Shown: positions 18,337 through 26,643, counted from the stretch's first letter. The stretch is 64,000 nucleotides of DNA from Halopelagius longus (GCF_900100875.1 NZ_FNKQ01000001.1:558001-622000), one strand, 5' to 3'. Made by a program: numbers and translations. The notes: generated by a model from the sequence alone, not told the origin.

Positions 18337-19173
18337 TCACTCCGTGAGAGTCAGGGGAGCCAGCGACGCGAACATCGCTTCTTCGGTTCGCACCACTTGG
18401 CTGCCCTGTCGCGGAATCGTATTGAGCCAGAGGTCGAACCCCGGACCGTCGGAGGGTTCGACTGACACCTCCTCGGCGTCGACGCCGAGGATTTCCGGAA
18501 GCCCTCGCCCGGGCGATCCGAAGACGACGGTCGCTCCGTCCCGCTCGATGCGGGACGAGAGGTCCGCCAGCCTTCCGACCGTCAACGGCTCCCCGAAGCG
18601 AGACGTCGCGATGGCGACGCCCGCGTCGGGGCGGTCGAGCGCTTCTTCGAGGCCCATGCGGGACACGTCGAAACCCGGGAGGGGTTCGTCGACGATCCGC
18701 GCACGGACCGGTTCTCGCGAAGAGATCCTGATGGCGACGCGCTCCCCCTCTCGCACCTCCATATCCGACGGGGTGTAGAGGGAGACCGGGTGTTGCATTC
18801 CGCAATTGACCCGAACGCGACCGTCAGGTCCGACCTCGGTCACGATTCCCTGTTGTAACGACCCCGAATCGTCTGATTCGGAGCCGGTCGTAGACGCGAC
18901 GCGCAGGGGTGGTAAGACACCGACGTACTCCAGTTCGTCGCGCCGCCCCCACACCTCCTTTCGGAGGTACGGCGGCGTGGCGGCGTACCGCAGCACGGTT
19001 TCGACGAACCCGCTCCCCCAGCGTCGTTCGCCTTCCGTATCGGGGAAGACGACGAGCCTGTCCGCCCGGAACACCGTCGCCGCGCGGGCGACGTAGCCGA
19101 TTTTGCGAGTTGCCTCGCGTTTGTCCTCGGCTTCCCGGACGAGGGAGGACGGCACGAGTACGCTGAGTGTCAT
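18337..19173 (-). CDS. SPOUT-family RNA methyltransferase (DUF171/COG2106 type)
   Basis: This 278-residue protein is probably a SAM-dependent RNA methyltransferase of the archaeal/eukaryotic SPOUT1 (C9orf114) family. That family is annotated as a putative RNA uridine N3 methyltransferase, and the target in this organism is not established. It starts MTLSVLVPSSLVREAEDKRE at the ATG at 19173; upstream in-frame sequence would cross the promoter. The N-terminal region contains AATVFRADRLVVFPDTEGER and KEVWGRRDELEYVGVLPPLR. The C-terminal part carries the knotted SAM site (VVFGSPGRGLPEIL and LNTIPRQGSQVVRTEEA). It is the first gene of the ribosomal operon, four bases before uL3, which suggests a role in ribosome biogenesis. 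Confidence 0.88.
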   Translation of the reverse strand: MTLSVLVPSSLVREAEDKREATRKIGYVARAATVFRADRLVVFPDTEGERRWGSGFVETVLRYAATPPYLRKEVWGRRDELEYVGVLPPLRVASTTGSESDDSGSLQQGIVTEVGPDGRVRVNCGMQHPVSLYTPSDMEVREGERVAIRISSREPVRARIVDEPLPGFDVSRMGLEEALDRPDAGVAIATSRFGEPLTVGRLADLSSRIERDGATVVFGSPGRGLPEILGVDAEEVSVEPSDGPGFDLWLNTIPRQGSQVVRTEEAMFASLAPLTLTE

Positions 19174-19225
19174 ACCGAGCCCTTCATCGTCACGTCTAGA
19201 CTGTACTCCCACTACCTGAAGCGTG

Positions 19226-19233
19226 ATTAAAAG
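19226..19233 (-). promoter_or_regulatory. Probable promoter of the ribosomal operon
   Basis: The minus strand reads TCTTTTAAT here, a TATA-like box about 54 bases upstream of the ATG at 19173. It would start the transcript near 19202 with a leader of about 29 bases. No other candidate in this spacer is closer to the gene. Confidence 0.45.
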
Positions 19234-19343
19234 ACTAGCGAATCGTACTCCGGGCTGTGAGCGCTTGACACCCACGTCGGCGGGACTTTCGTGCGTCGTT
19301 AAACCATGGGTTCAGCACCCACGTCGTCTTCCGATTCGCAAGT

Positions 19344-19351
19344 CTTATTTA
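19344..19351 (+). promoter_or_regulatory. Probable promoter of tRNA-Gly
   Basis: The sequence cttattta lies 44 bases upstream of the mature tRNA 5' end and is the strongest TATA-like match in the spacer. It fits a pre-tRNA with a short 5' leader. Confidence 0.5.
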
Positions 19352-19394
19352 TCAACCCGGCGTTACCGATTAATGCAGACGAAGACCGCGACAC

Positions 19395-19465
19395 GCGCTG
19401 GTAGTGTAGTGGTATCACGTGACCTTGCCATGGTCACAACCTGGGTTCAAATCCCAGCCAGCGCA
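19395..19465 (+). tRNA. tRNA-Gly (anticodon GCC)
   Basis: The 71-base sequence folds into a full cloverleaf. The acceptor stem GCGCTGG pairs with CCAGCGC, with discriminator A. The anticodon stem TGACC pairs with GGTCA around the loop TTGCCAT, and the T stem CTGGG pairs with CCCAG around TTCAAAT. The anticodon GCC reads glycine codons GGC and GGU. No intron is present and CCA is not encoded. Confidence 0.97.
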
Positions 19466-19485
19466 CTTCTCTCAAGAATCACACG

Positions 19486-19516
19486 GCGAGTGACCTCCGT
19501 GTCACTCGCCTCTGTT
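19486..19516 (+). terminator. Hairpin after tRNA-Gly, probable terminator
   Basis: A perfect nine-base stem (gcgagtgac at 19486-19494 with gtcactcgc at 19501-19509) is followed by the T-containing tract ctctgttt. It begins 20 bases after the tRNA. Confidence 0.6.
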
Positions 19517-19537
19517 TGCGGTTGTGTGCGGAGTCGG

Positions 19538-19553
19538 TGGGATTTGAATCAGG
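19538..19553 (-). repeat. Inverted fragment of the tRNA-Gly T arm
   Basis: The reverse complement contains TTCAAATCCCA, identical to the T loop and 3' half of the T stem of the tRNA-Gly gene about 90 bases upstream. Flanking bases do not complete a cloverleaf, so this is a fragment. Confidence 0.5.
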
Positions 19554-19577
19554 GAGCGAACGGACGTGAGCGACCGT

Positions 19578-19607
19578 GGTTCAACTCCCAGCCAGCGTAC
19601 TTCTCTC
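19578..19607 (+). repeat. Direct copy of the tRNA-Gly 3' end
   Basis: These 30 bases match 19444-19473 (T arm, acceptor 3' strand and seven or more bases beyond the gene) at 28 positions. No 5' half of a tRNA is present. A displaced tRNA 3' end of this kind is the usual scar of an element that integrated at the tRNA gene and was later mostly lost. Confidence 0.7.
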
Positions 19608-19739
19608 GAACGCTACTCGACGAGCGCCGAGTCTCGCCGACGTTCACCGCGCTTCGCTCGAAAAATCCCGCCTCCGATGACTTCTTTCGCTGGGACTCCG
19701 TCCTCGGGTCCGAATGTGTGGACGGTGCCGCGTCGGTCG

Positions 19740-21023
19740 TCAGTCGGTCGTGGAAGCGGCACCCTCGGGGGAACCCGCCTTTCTGAGGCTTTTGAGCCGC
19801 CAGTAGAGGACGCCGACGATGACGAGGCCGACGACGACGAGGGCGTTGATGATGTACAGGGCCGTCGTGTAGTTACCCGTGGCTTCGAGGACTAGCGAGG
19901 CGATCTGCGGGCCGGCGACGCCGGCGACGCTCCACGCCGTGAGCGCGTAGCCGTGAATCGCGCTGACCTCGTCGGTGCCGAAGAGGTCGCTGAGGTACGC
20001 CGGGAGGCAGGCGAACCCGCCGCCGTAGCAGGTGATGACGAGGAACATCAGCCCCGCCAGAAGCCAGACGCCGGCGACCTGCGGCATCACGAAGAAGGCG
20101 GCGATCTGGATGACCATGAACGCCGCGTACGTGGTGGTCCGGCCGATGTAGTCCGACAGGGTGGACCAGAAGATCCGACCGCCGCCGTTGAAGATGCCGA
20201 TGTACCCGGTGATGAACGCGGCAGTCGTGGCGGTCGCCCCGCCGATCTGCTGGAGCATCGGCGACGCGAACGCGAGGAGCATGATGCCCGCGGTGACGTT
20301 GATGAAGATGATGAGCCAGAGCAACCAGAAGCGCAGCGTCGTCCGCGCTTGCGTCGCGGTGAGGACGTCGAGGCCGGAGAGCGCCCCGGTCGCCTTCTCG
20401 TGTGCGCCCTCCACGTCCTGCATGTCCTCGGGGAGCCATCCCTCGGGGGGCTTCGCGAGGTAACTCGCGCCGAGCGTCATCAGCGCGAAGTAGAGCGTAC
20501 CGAGCGCGAAGAAGGTCGTCGCGACGCCGTAGTTCTGGATGAGGAAGTTACCGAGCGGTCCCGTGAGCAACGCACCGGCACCGAAGCCCATGACCGCGAG
20601 GCCGGTCGCCATGCCTCGCCGGTCGGGGAACCACTCGACGAGCGTCCCGATGGGCGAGATGTACCCGAGGCCGAGTCCCATCCCGCCGATGACGCCGAAC
20701 GTGGCGAGAAACAGCGGGAGGCTTCCGATCGTAACGCTGACTCCCGAGCCGACCATCCCGAGACCGTACAGGACGGCCGCGGAGAGGCCGGCTTTCCGCG
20801 GGCCGTACTTCTCGACGTACTTGCCGAGGAACGCGGCAGTAAACCCGAGGACGAATATCGCTATCGAGAACGCGAGCGTGACTTGGGAGGTTGCCCAACC
20901 CTCCGCGTCTCGTAGCGGAATCTGATAGATGCTGTACGCGTAGATGCTCCCTATCGAGAGGTGAATTGCAACGGCCGACAAGGCGATCAACCAACGATTC
21001 TTGCCGGACTCGGTGCGTGACAT
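19740..21023 (-). CDS. OFA-family MFS transporter
   Basis: This 427-residue major facilitator protein has twelve hydrophobic helices and belongs to the oxalate/formate antiporter (OFA) family, whose members carry small carboxylates such as oxalate, formate or lactate. Typical features are the N-terminal IHLSIGSIYAYSIYQIPL, the loop GKYVEKYGPRKAGL, and GLGLGYISPIGTLVEWFPDR between helices four and five. The ATG at 21023 is preferred over an in-frame GTG six bases upstream. A TATA-like TTATGATAATT lies about 27 bases before it. The gene is monocistronic between the tRNA scar and a histidine kinase. The substrate cannot be read from sequence. Confidence 0.9.
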   Translation of the reverse strand: MSRTESGKNRWLIALSAVAIHLSIGSIYAYSIYQIPLRDAEGWATSQVTLAFSIAIFVLGFTAAFLGKYVEKYGPRKAGLSAAVLYGLGMVGSGVSVTIGSLPLFLATFGVIGGMGLGLGYISPIGTLVEWFPDRRGMATGLAVMGFGAGALLTGPLGNFLIQNYGVATTFFALGTLYFALMTLGASYLAKPPEGWLPEDMQDVEGAHEKATGALSGLDVLTATQARTTLRFWLLWLIIFINVTAGIMLLAFASPMLQQIGGATATTAAFITGYIGIFNGGGRIFWSTLSDYIGRTTTYAAFMVIQIAAFFVMPQVAGVWLLAGLMFLVITCYGGGFACLPAYLSDLFGTDEVSAIHGYALTAWSVAGVAGPQIASLVLEATGNYTTALYIINALVVVGLVIVGVLYWRLKSLRKAGSPEGAASTTD

Positions 21024-21082
21024 ACCCACTCATCCATTACGAATTATCATAAGCATCATGGCCCCCAGGAGGGGCGGACGAT

Positions 21083-22228
21083 TTATCGCGCCGACAGCGC
21101 GGACAACTCGCCCGCGGAGTCGGTCCGAGACTCGGCCGCCTCGGAGTCGGGGCGCGGGAACGCGACGCTGAACACGCTCCCGTCCGGTCCGGTCTCGGTG
21201 AGTTCGACGTTCGCCCCGTAGCGGTCGGCCAACCGGCCGATGATGGTGAGTCCGATGCCGTGGTCGGTCCGACCCGTCGTACTCTCGAAGAGGGCGTCGC
21301 GTTCCGATTCGGGGACGCCGGGGCCGTTGTCGGCCACACGCACGGTTACCGTCTCGGCGGTGGCCGTCGCGGTTACGGTGACTCGCGGCGGTCGGACGTC
21401 GTTGTGTTCGACGGCGTTGGCGAGCAGATTCGAGAAGATTCGCCGGAGAAGGTCGTCCGCCATCACGTAGATATCGTCGGGGACCGTCGCCTCCGTTTCG
21501 ACGCCCTCGTAGCGGTCCTGAACCTTGAGGAGTTCGTCGTGCAGGACTTCGCTGAGGTTCACCCGCCGGAGGGTGGGTTCCTCCTCTATGGTCCGAAGCA
21601 GTAGCCGAACGTCCTTCGTGACCCTCGTGAGGTCCGTCGCCTGCCGTTCGATGACGCCCGCGTACTGGCGCGTCGTCTCGTCGGCCGCGGCGTCGTCGAG
21701 AAGCGACGCGTACCCCTCGATGACGTTCGCCGTGTTCAACACCTCGTGGCGGAGCAACGCGTTGAGGTAGTCGAGGAGTTCGCGGCGTCGTTCGAGTTCC
21801 TCGGCCCGGACGGCGGAGCGTTGAGCGATGGCTTCGCGGTGTATCGCCTTCGCCTCGTAGTACCCGATGAGAAAGCCGATGCCAGCGCCGAAACTGACGG
21901 CCCACCGGATCCATCCGACCAGAGTAACCGCGTCGTCTGTCGGCATCGCCACCATCAGGGCGACGTTGATGAGGCCGAAGACGGCCATCCCGCCGACACA
22001 CCACTGCAGGACGCGGCCGTATCGTTCCCGGTCCAACGGCAACCGAGCGAGTTGGTACCCGCCGACTACCAGACCGACGACGAACGGGAGGCTTGTTACC
22101 ACGCCGATGATGTATTCGAGGGATATCGAATACGAAAAGACGAACGTTGCGGAAATTTCAGCGCTGAGAACTACGCTCAGAAGAAGACCGAGCCCCATCA
22201 CGACGTGCGGCACCCGGTCGTTTTGCAT
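21083..22228 (-). CDS. Membrane sensor histidine kinase
   Basis: This 381-residue kinase has four N-terminal membrane helices (about 9-33, 40-62, 76-97 and 108-125). A coiled linker and the phospho-acceptor box LLRHEVLNT (His near 161) follow. The ATPase domain shows the N box (FSNLLANAVEHND), G1 box (VRVADNGPGVP) and G2 box (DHGIGLTIIGRLADRYG). It probably senses a membrane or external signal and phosphorylates an unlinked response regulator, since none is adjacent. The ATG at 22228 is chosen over a TTG six bases upstream because a TATA-like box sits 27 bases before it. Confidence 0.9.
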   Translation of the reverse strand: MQNDRVPHVVMGLGLLLSVVLSAEISATFVFSYSISLEYIIGVVTSLPFVVGLVVGGYQLARLPLDRERYGRVLQWCVGGMAVFGLINVALMVAMPTDDAVTLVGWIRWAVSFGAGIGFLIGYYEAKAIHREAIAQRSAVRAEELERRRELLDYLNALLRHEVLNTANVIEGYASLLDDAAADETTRQYAGVIERQATDLTRVTKDVRLLLRTIEEEPTLRRVNLSEVLHDELLKVQDRYEGVETEATVPDDIYVMADDLLRRIFSNLLANAVEHNDVRPPRVTVTATATAETVTVRVADNGPGVPESERDALFESTTGRTDHGIGLTIIGRLADRYGANVELTETGPDGSVFSVAFPRPDSEAAESRTDSAGELSALSAR

Positions 22229-22252
22229 TACCAACTCTGGTAAGGAAACGAG

Positions 22253-22260
22253 ATATTATA
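22253..22260 (-). promoter_or_regulatory. Promoter of the histidine kinase gene
   Basis: The sequence atattata, read as TATAATAT on the minus strand, is centred about 28 bases before the ATG at 22228. This indicates a leaderless transcript. Confidence 0.65.
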
Positions 22261-22319
22261 ATGATAACGGTGGTCCGATTGTCACGTCGTCGGCGCGACA
22301 GCTCTCGGGGCGACGCGAG

Positions 22320-22553
22320 TTACTCCTCGCCGATACCGAGGCCCAACGTGTTCGCCGTCTCGACGCGGGCGAGTCCGTCCATCGAACAGAGCCTTTCGAC
22401 GCCCTCCTCGGGGAGGGTGACGAGCAGAGACCCGAAGCGGAGTTCGTCCTCGACGGACCCGCCGACGTCCGAGACGGCGTCCGCTACCGCGGAACGCGTG
22501 ACGTCGGACTCCTCGTCGAGTTCGACGACCAGCGACGCCGTCTCGTCGGGCAT
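22320..22553 (-). CDS. Small acidic protein resembling a protease-inhibitor (I9-like) domain
   Basis: This 77-residue protein starts MPDETASLVVELDEE; a start five codons further upstream (22568) is possible. The alternating pattern (beta strand VVELD, helix RSAVADAVSDVG, strand DELRFGSLLVTLPEEG, helix VERLCSMDGLARVE) resembles the I9 propeptide/inhibitor fold attached to subtilisin-like proteases. No protease gene is adjacent. The similarity is judged by eye only, and the function is unknown. Confidence 0.55.
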   Translation of the reverse strand: MPDETASLVVELDEESDVTRSAVADAVSDVGGSVEDELRFGSLLVTLPEEGVERLCSMDGLARVETANTLGLGIGEE

Positions 22554-22638
22554 CGGGTCCTCGCACATGCGCCGGACCGGGTGAGAGCGGTACATACCCG
22601 ATGCGACGGACGCGAACCTCAAAAAGGAGAGCGTCGAG

Positions 22639-22950
22639 TCAGTTCTCGGGCCAGTAGGAGAGCGACCCCCGCCCCGCGGAGCAGTCGGGACAGGACGGCG
22701 GGAACGACGCCACCGACCCGACGGCCCCGCATTCGGCGCAGTACCAGACGAGGAACGCCCCGTCGCCCCCTCTCGCGGCGTCGCGGGGCGTCGCGTCCGG
22801 AGTCGGGCGGGCGGTTCGGGTACGGGAACGAGAACGGGCGCGGGCGTTCGCGGCCGTCGCGGGCCCCGCGTCGATGCTGGGTTTGGGGTCCACGCGGGCG
22901 CGGGGGCGGCGGCGCGGCGGGTGTCGTTGCGAGGAGGTTCGGGAACTCAT
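22639..22950 (-). CDS. Small zinc-ribbon protein
   Basis: This 103-residue protein has an Arg/Pro-rich disordered N-terminus. Its C-terminal rubredoxin-like zinc ribbon has two CxxC knuckles (WYCAECGAV and PSCPDC). It starts MSSRTSSQRHPPRRR at 22950, about 27 bases after a TATA-like CTTTATAG. Such small zinc fingers are abundant in haloarchaea and their roles are mostly unknown. Confidence 0.65.
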   Translation of the reverse strand: MSSRTSSQRHPPRRRPRARVDPKPSIDAGPATAANARARSRSRTRTARPTPDATPRDAARGGDGAFLVWYCAECGAVGSVASFPPSCPDCSAGRGSLSYWPEN

Positions 22951-22971
22951 GCCTCCTGTACGCGTCCCCAG

Positions 22972-22981
22972 ACTATAAAGT
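22972..22981 (-). promoter_or_regulatory. Promoter of the small zinc-ribbon gene
   Basis: Minus-strand CTTTATAGTC is a good archaeal TATA box about 25 bases before the ATG at 22950. Confidence 0.55.
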
Positions 22982-23049
22982 CAGTGTATCTCTTAGGTCA
23001 GTAAAATTTGATTGTCTCCGTCGCGCGTCGGTCCCCACCGGCGCGTCCG

Positions 23050-24138
23050 TCACGCCTCCTCGGAGTCGTTCTCCCCGTCGGCGGGGTACCACCGGAGTTC
23101 GACGCCCACCGGACCGCCGGGGAGGACGGACGACGTCTCCGTATCGACGGCGACGCCGTCGGGCGGCGGCAGTTCGATGGACTCCCCGTCCGCGGTGACG
23201 ACGACGGCGTCCCCGCCGTCGAGGAGTTCGTCGAGTCGTCGGACGGCGGCGACGAGTTCGCGGCGCGAGGCGTGGACGCCGTCGTTTCCGACGGGGGCGA
23301 CGCCCCCGAACGCGGGTTCGATGTTCACGTCGTGACTCCGGTTCGAGAGGACGGCGTTGACGACTGCGCCGAGGAGGATGACGAAGCCGCTGAAGTAGAG
23401 CCACGTCAGGAAGACGAGGACGCCCGTGATGGCGCTACTGTTCGGCGCGGTGGTCGAAACGGCGAGGTAGACGCGAAACAGCGACTCGAACGCCGCGAGG
23501 CCGACGGCGGCGACGAGCGTTCCGGGGAGCACTTCGAGGACGCCCACGTCCGCGTCCGGAAACACGTAGTACATCGGGTAGAACGCCAGCGCGAGTCCGA
23601 GGATACCGAACAGGCGCGCGAGAACCCACTCGAACGGCCCGGCGCCGGCCACGACGCCCGCGACGGCGTCGCCGACCGTACTGCCGACGAGGACGGCCGC
23701 CCCGAAGGAGAAGAGGACGAGGAGTCCGTCGGCGAGTTGGTCGAGAAACGAGTTCTCGGCCCCCGACTCGTAGATGCTGGAGAAGGCGGTGTCGAGGCCG
23801 CGGAAGATGCGGAGCGTCCCCCACAGGAGGACGATGCCGCCGAAGAGCGACACGCTCGTCGAACGCGCGGCGTCGGTGAGTTCGGAGACGAACTCGTCGC
23901 GCGCGCCCTCGGTGAGGACGGCCCCCGCGGCGGCGACGACGCTCTCGTAGAGGCTCTGGTCCCCGACGGCGGAGACGACGACGAGCAACAGCACGAACAG
24001 CGGAAGCAGCGAGACGAACGCGTGGTACGCGATGCTTCCGGCCATGAACGGTAACTTCTCCGCCCGCGTCTCGTGGACGATCGCGCGCGCGACGGCGACG
24101 GCGCGCGAGACGCGCCCGCCGCCCGGTTCCCTCACCAT
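23050..24138 (-). CDS. YihY/BrkB-family inner membrane protein
   Basis: This 362-residue protein has six or so membrane helices and the family core KLPFMAGSIAYHAFVSLLPLF near the N-terminus. The later segments LWGTLRIFRGLDTAFSSIY and ITGVLVFLTWLYFSGFVILLG are also typical. A soluble C-terminal region of about 90 residues follows. The start MVREPGGGRVSR at 24138 is chosen because the longer frame runs into the divergent promoter region. The family was once called ribonuclease BN in error, and its transport or envelope function is not settled. Confidence 0.9.
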   Translation of the reverse strand: MVREPGGGRVSRAVAVARAIVHETRAEKLPFMAGSIAYHAFVSLLPLFVLLLVVVSAVGDQSLYESVVAAAGAVLTEGARDEFVSELTDAARSTSVSLFGGIVLLWGTLRIFRGLDTAFSSIYESGAENSFLDQLADGLLVLFSFGAAVLVGSTVGDAVAGVVAGAGPFEWVLARLFGILGLALAFYPMYYVFPDADVGVLEVLPGTLVAAVGLAAFESLFRVYLAVSTTAPNSSAITGVLVFLTWLYFSGFVILLGAVVNAVLSNRSHDVNIEPAFGGVAPVGNDGVHASRRELVAAVRRLDELLDGGDAVVVTADGESIELPPPDGVAVDTETSSVLPGGPVGVELRWYPADGENDSEEA

Positions 24139-24273
24139 ACCGGTGTTTCCCGCGTCCGGTACCAAAAGCCGACGGCGGTCCGCCGTCGCCCGCGAGTGGA
24201 CCCGACCGGAGCGGACCCCCCACCGGACCGAATCGGACCTAGTCTCAAGGCCCGCGCACGTGTGGGTTCGCGT

Positions 24274-24591
24274 ATGACAGTCATCGCGATGCTGAGCGTG
24301 GCACCGGTCGTCGAAGGGAGCATGTCCGACCAAGTGGCGGAGGCCGTCGCCGCCTTAGACGAGTTCGACGTCTCCTACGAGACGAACCCGATGGGGACGG
24401 TGATAGAGGCCGACGACGTGGACACCCTGCTCGACGCCGTCGCCGCGGCCCACAAAGCCGTCGACGCCGACAGGGTGAGCACGTTCCTGAAGATAGACGA
24501 CAAGCGCGCCTCGGACCAGAGCGCCGCGGACAAAGTCGCGGCCGTCGAGGAACACCTCGGCCGCCCGGCGAGGAAGGACAGAGACGAGTAA
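24274..24591 (+). CDS. MTH1187-family thiamine-binding protein
   Basis: This 105-residue protein starts MTVIAMLSVAPVVEGSMSDQV and has the ferredoxin-like core of the MTH1187/YkoF family (SYETNPMGTVIEA). Members bind thiamine or its pyrimidine precursor, probably as carriers or sensors. It is divergent from the BrkB gene and lies 69 bases before mch. Confidence 0.85.
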   Translation: MTVIAMLSVAPVVEGSMSDQVAEAVAALDEFDVSYETNPMGTVIEADDVDTLLDAVAAAHKAVDADRVSTFLKIDDKRASDQSAADKVAAVEEHLGRPARKDRDE

Positions 24592-24631
24592 TCGTCGCCG
24601 TCGGCCCCCCTCCGACGCGAACTACCAACTC

Positions 24632-24639
24632 CTTTAGGA
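24632..24639 (+). promoter_or_regulatory. Promoter of mch
   Basis: The sequence ctttagga lies about 26 bases before the ATG at 24661. This spacing fits a leaderless mRNA. Confidence 0.5.
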
Positions 24640-24660
24640 CGTGACGACGAACCACCGGCC

Positions 24661-25608
24661 ATGGAATCCATCAATCGCATGGCCGTCGAGTTGATCGACG
24701 AGGCCATCGACTTCGCCGACGAACTCCGCGTCGTCCCCTACGAACTCGATTCGGGGGCGACGGTGCTCGACTTCGGGGTGGACGCCGAGGGCGGCGTCGA
24801 GGCGGGACTCCTCCTCGCGGAGATACAGACGGCGGGGCTGGCGACGGTCCAGACGCGGATGGACGAGGTGGCCGGGACGCCGATGCCGCACGTCGAACTC
24901 CAGACGGACCACCCCGACGTCGCGGTGCTCTGCTCGCAGAAGGCCGGATGGGAACTCACCTTCGAGGACCCCGAGTTCGACGGACTCGGCTCCGGTCCCG
25001 CCCGCGCCCTCGTCGGCGAGGAAGACGAGTTCCGGGCGGTCGGCTACTTCGACGAGTTCGACCTGACCGTGTTGGCCGTCGAGGCCATCGACCTGCCGGG
25101 CGACCAAGTGGCAGAACACGTCGCGGAGACGGCCGGCGTCGAACCCAGCGGCGTCTTCCTGCCGACGTTCGCCTCCGGCTCTACCGTCGGGAGCGTCACC
25201 ACCGCCGCCCGTGCGGCCGAGATGGCCGTCTTCCGCCTCTTCGAACTCGGCTACGACCCGACGAACGTCCTCTCGGCGTTCGGGTCGGCACCGCTGGCGC
25301 CCGTCAGTTACGACGAGGGCGTCGCGATGGGCCGGACGAACGACGCCCTCGCGTACGGCGGCGAAGTCCACCTCACCGTCGCCGAGGAGTTCGACGAGTT
25401 CGACCAAGTGCCCTCCACCGCCCGCGACGAGTACGGCAAGCCGTTCGAGCAGATATTCGACGACGCGGGCTGGGACTTCTACGAGGTTCCCGCCGAGGTG
25501 TTCGCGCCCGCGAAGGTCACGATAGACGTGGTCAACGGGCCGACGTACGCCTTCGGCGAGACGGACGAGGACCTCCTCGCGGAGTCGTTCGACCTGCGGA
25601 CGTCGTGA
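24661..25608 (+). CDS. mch: Methenyltetrahydromethanopterin cyclohydrolase family protein
   Basis: This 315-residue protein is Mch, which interconverts methenyl- and formyl-tetrahydropterin in one-carbon metabolism. It starts MESINRMAVELIDEAIDFADE and shows the family sequence MPHVELQTDHPDVAVLCSQKAG and the C-terminal ARDEYGKPFEQIFDDAGWDFY. Haloarchaea are generally thought to use tetrahydrofolate, so the physiological pterin of this enzyme is uncertain. Its stop overlaps the GTG start of the next gene, which implies coupling. Confidence 0.92.
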   Translation: MESINRMAVELIDEAIDFADELRVVPYELDSGATVLDFGVDAEGGVEAGLLLAEIQTAGLATVQTRMDEVAGTPMPHVELQTDHPDVAVLCSQKAGWELTFEDPEFDGLGSGPARALVGEEDEFRAVGYFDEFDLTVLAVEAIDLPGDQVAEHVAETAGVEPSGVFLPTFASGSTVGSVTTAARAAEMAVFRLFELGYDPTNVLSAFGSAPLAPVSYDEGVAMGRTNDALAYGGEVHLTVAEEFDEFDQVPSTARDEYGKPFEQIFDDAGWDFYEVPAEVFAPAKVTIDVVNGPTYAFGETDEDLLAESFDLRTS

Positions 25609-26093
25609 AGTTCAAACTCGTCCCCGAACCCCCGGCCTCTCTGGACCGGGTCGCCGAGGCCCAACGCGCCGTCCCACTCGTCCCCGGGTCGGAGGACGAC
25701 TGCTGTGAGCGTCTGATGCGCCGCCTCGACTTCCCGAGTCGCGACGTGGCGCGGACGTGGCTCACCTTCCTGCGCGCCCTCGAACTCGCCGAGCAGACGC
25801 CGGAGGGGAGTTTCGTCCGTCGCCGGACCGACCCGACGCCCGACCACCTCCGGCGCGCCTTCCGCGAGCGAATCTTCGGGGCCGAAGACGTGCGCTCGAT
25901 GCTCTCTTCGGACCCGACGACCGTAGACGAGGCGTTCGCGGCGTTCGAAGGGCGGGTGCCCGTCTGGGAGCACCACAAGAACCCCAACGAGTGGCGGACG
26001 ATATGGCGCGACAGGGTGGAGACGATGCTTGAGTGGTTCGTCCTGTTGGGTGTGGCCGAGAAGCAGGACGGTGGGTACGTGTTGACGGAGTGA
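25605..26093 (+). CDS. Conserved hypothetical protein coupled to mch
   Basis: This 162-residue protein begins at a GTG that overlaps the mch stop (GTGA), reading VKFKLVPEPPASLDRVAEAQR. It is rich in charged and aromatic residues, with a WLTFLRALELAEQTPEGSFVR segment and a C-terminal wHTH-like stretch (WFVLLGVAEKQDGGYVLTE). No enzyme motif is seen. The tight coupling suggests a role tied to one-carbon metabolism or its regulation, but that is inference from position only. Confidence 0.8.
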   Translation: MKFKLVPEPPASLDRVAEAQRAVPLVPGSEDDCCERLMRRLDFPSRDVARTWLTFLRALELAEQTPEGSFVRRRTDPTPDHLRRAFRERIFGAEDVRSMLSSDPTTVDEAFAAFEGRVPVWEHHKNPNEWRTIWRDRVETMLEWFVLLGVAEKQDGGYVLTE

Positions 26094-26190
26094 GCTAGGG
26101 GAAAGAAGGCGGATAGGTAAGCTGGTCCAAGTGGGTACTCTCAGAAGGCCGTGCCGAAATTAGATGTGTTAGCGGACCATCAAACGAATC

Positions 26191-26583
26191 ATGTCGGTAA
26201 CCCCAGAAGCAGAGGCTGAAATAAGCAAAGGCGGTCTGACTGTGAGAATCCGCCTCGGCGAGGATCAGATTTACCGACTTGCTGGAGGCCGTGTTACGTG
26301 TGGGCTAGTTGGCGGAAAGAACATGAGCGGCGGAAATCCGGGGGTGATCATAAACAGCTCCATCAGCAACCCTGATGCACCTGAGATATACCCCGGTGAC
26401 GAGGTGACGGTTCGATTAACGTACGGAGATCGAACAGCCGAATTCCCTGCCAAAGGGACAAAAAGTACCGTTTCCAATCCGGCGGCGTTCAAAGCTGTAA
26501 GAGGAAAACAGCCCGTAGGTAGCTTTGAAGAGTACGAGAAAGTGAAACAGATGCTAAAGCAGGCGGAGTCTGATAGCAAGTAA
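26191..26583 (+). CDS. Orphan hypothetical protein, atypical composition
   Basis: This 130-residue protein (MSVTPEAEAEISKGGLTVRI) has no recognised family. The middle looks beta-rich and the C-terminus is a charged helix (EEYEKVKQMLKQAESDSK). It is far richer in A and T and in Lys, Ser and Asn than its neighbours, and its surrounding spacers share this composition, so it may have been acquired by transfer. A TATA-like aaattaga lies about 27 bases upstream of the ATG, so it is probably expressed. Confidence 0.55.
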   Translation: MSVTPEAEAEISKGGLTVRIRLGEDQIYRLAGGRVTCGLVGGKNMSGGNPGVIINSSISNPDAPEIYPGDEVTVRLTYGDRTAEFPAKGTKSTVSNPAAFKAVRGKQPVGSFEEYEKVKQMLKQAESDSK

Positions 26584-26643
26584 ATCGGTTAAAACGGGCT
26601 CAGTAAGTGCTCAGTTCATCAAGGGTCCGCGTAAGCGGCTATC

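Noticed and set aside
19530-19610. A second tRNA gene after tRNA-Gly
   Set aside because: Only T-arm and acceptor fragments are present; no 5' half, D arm or anticodon arm can be folded.
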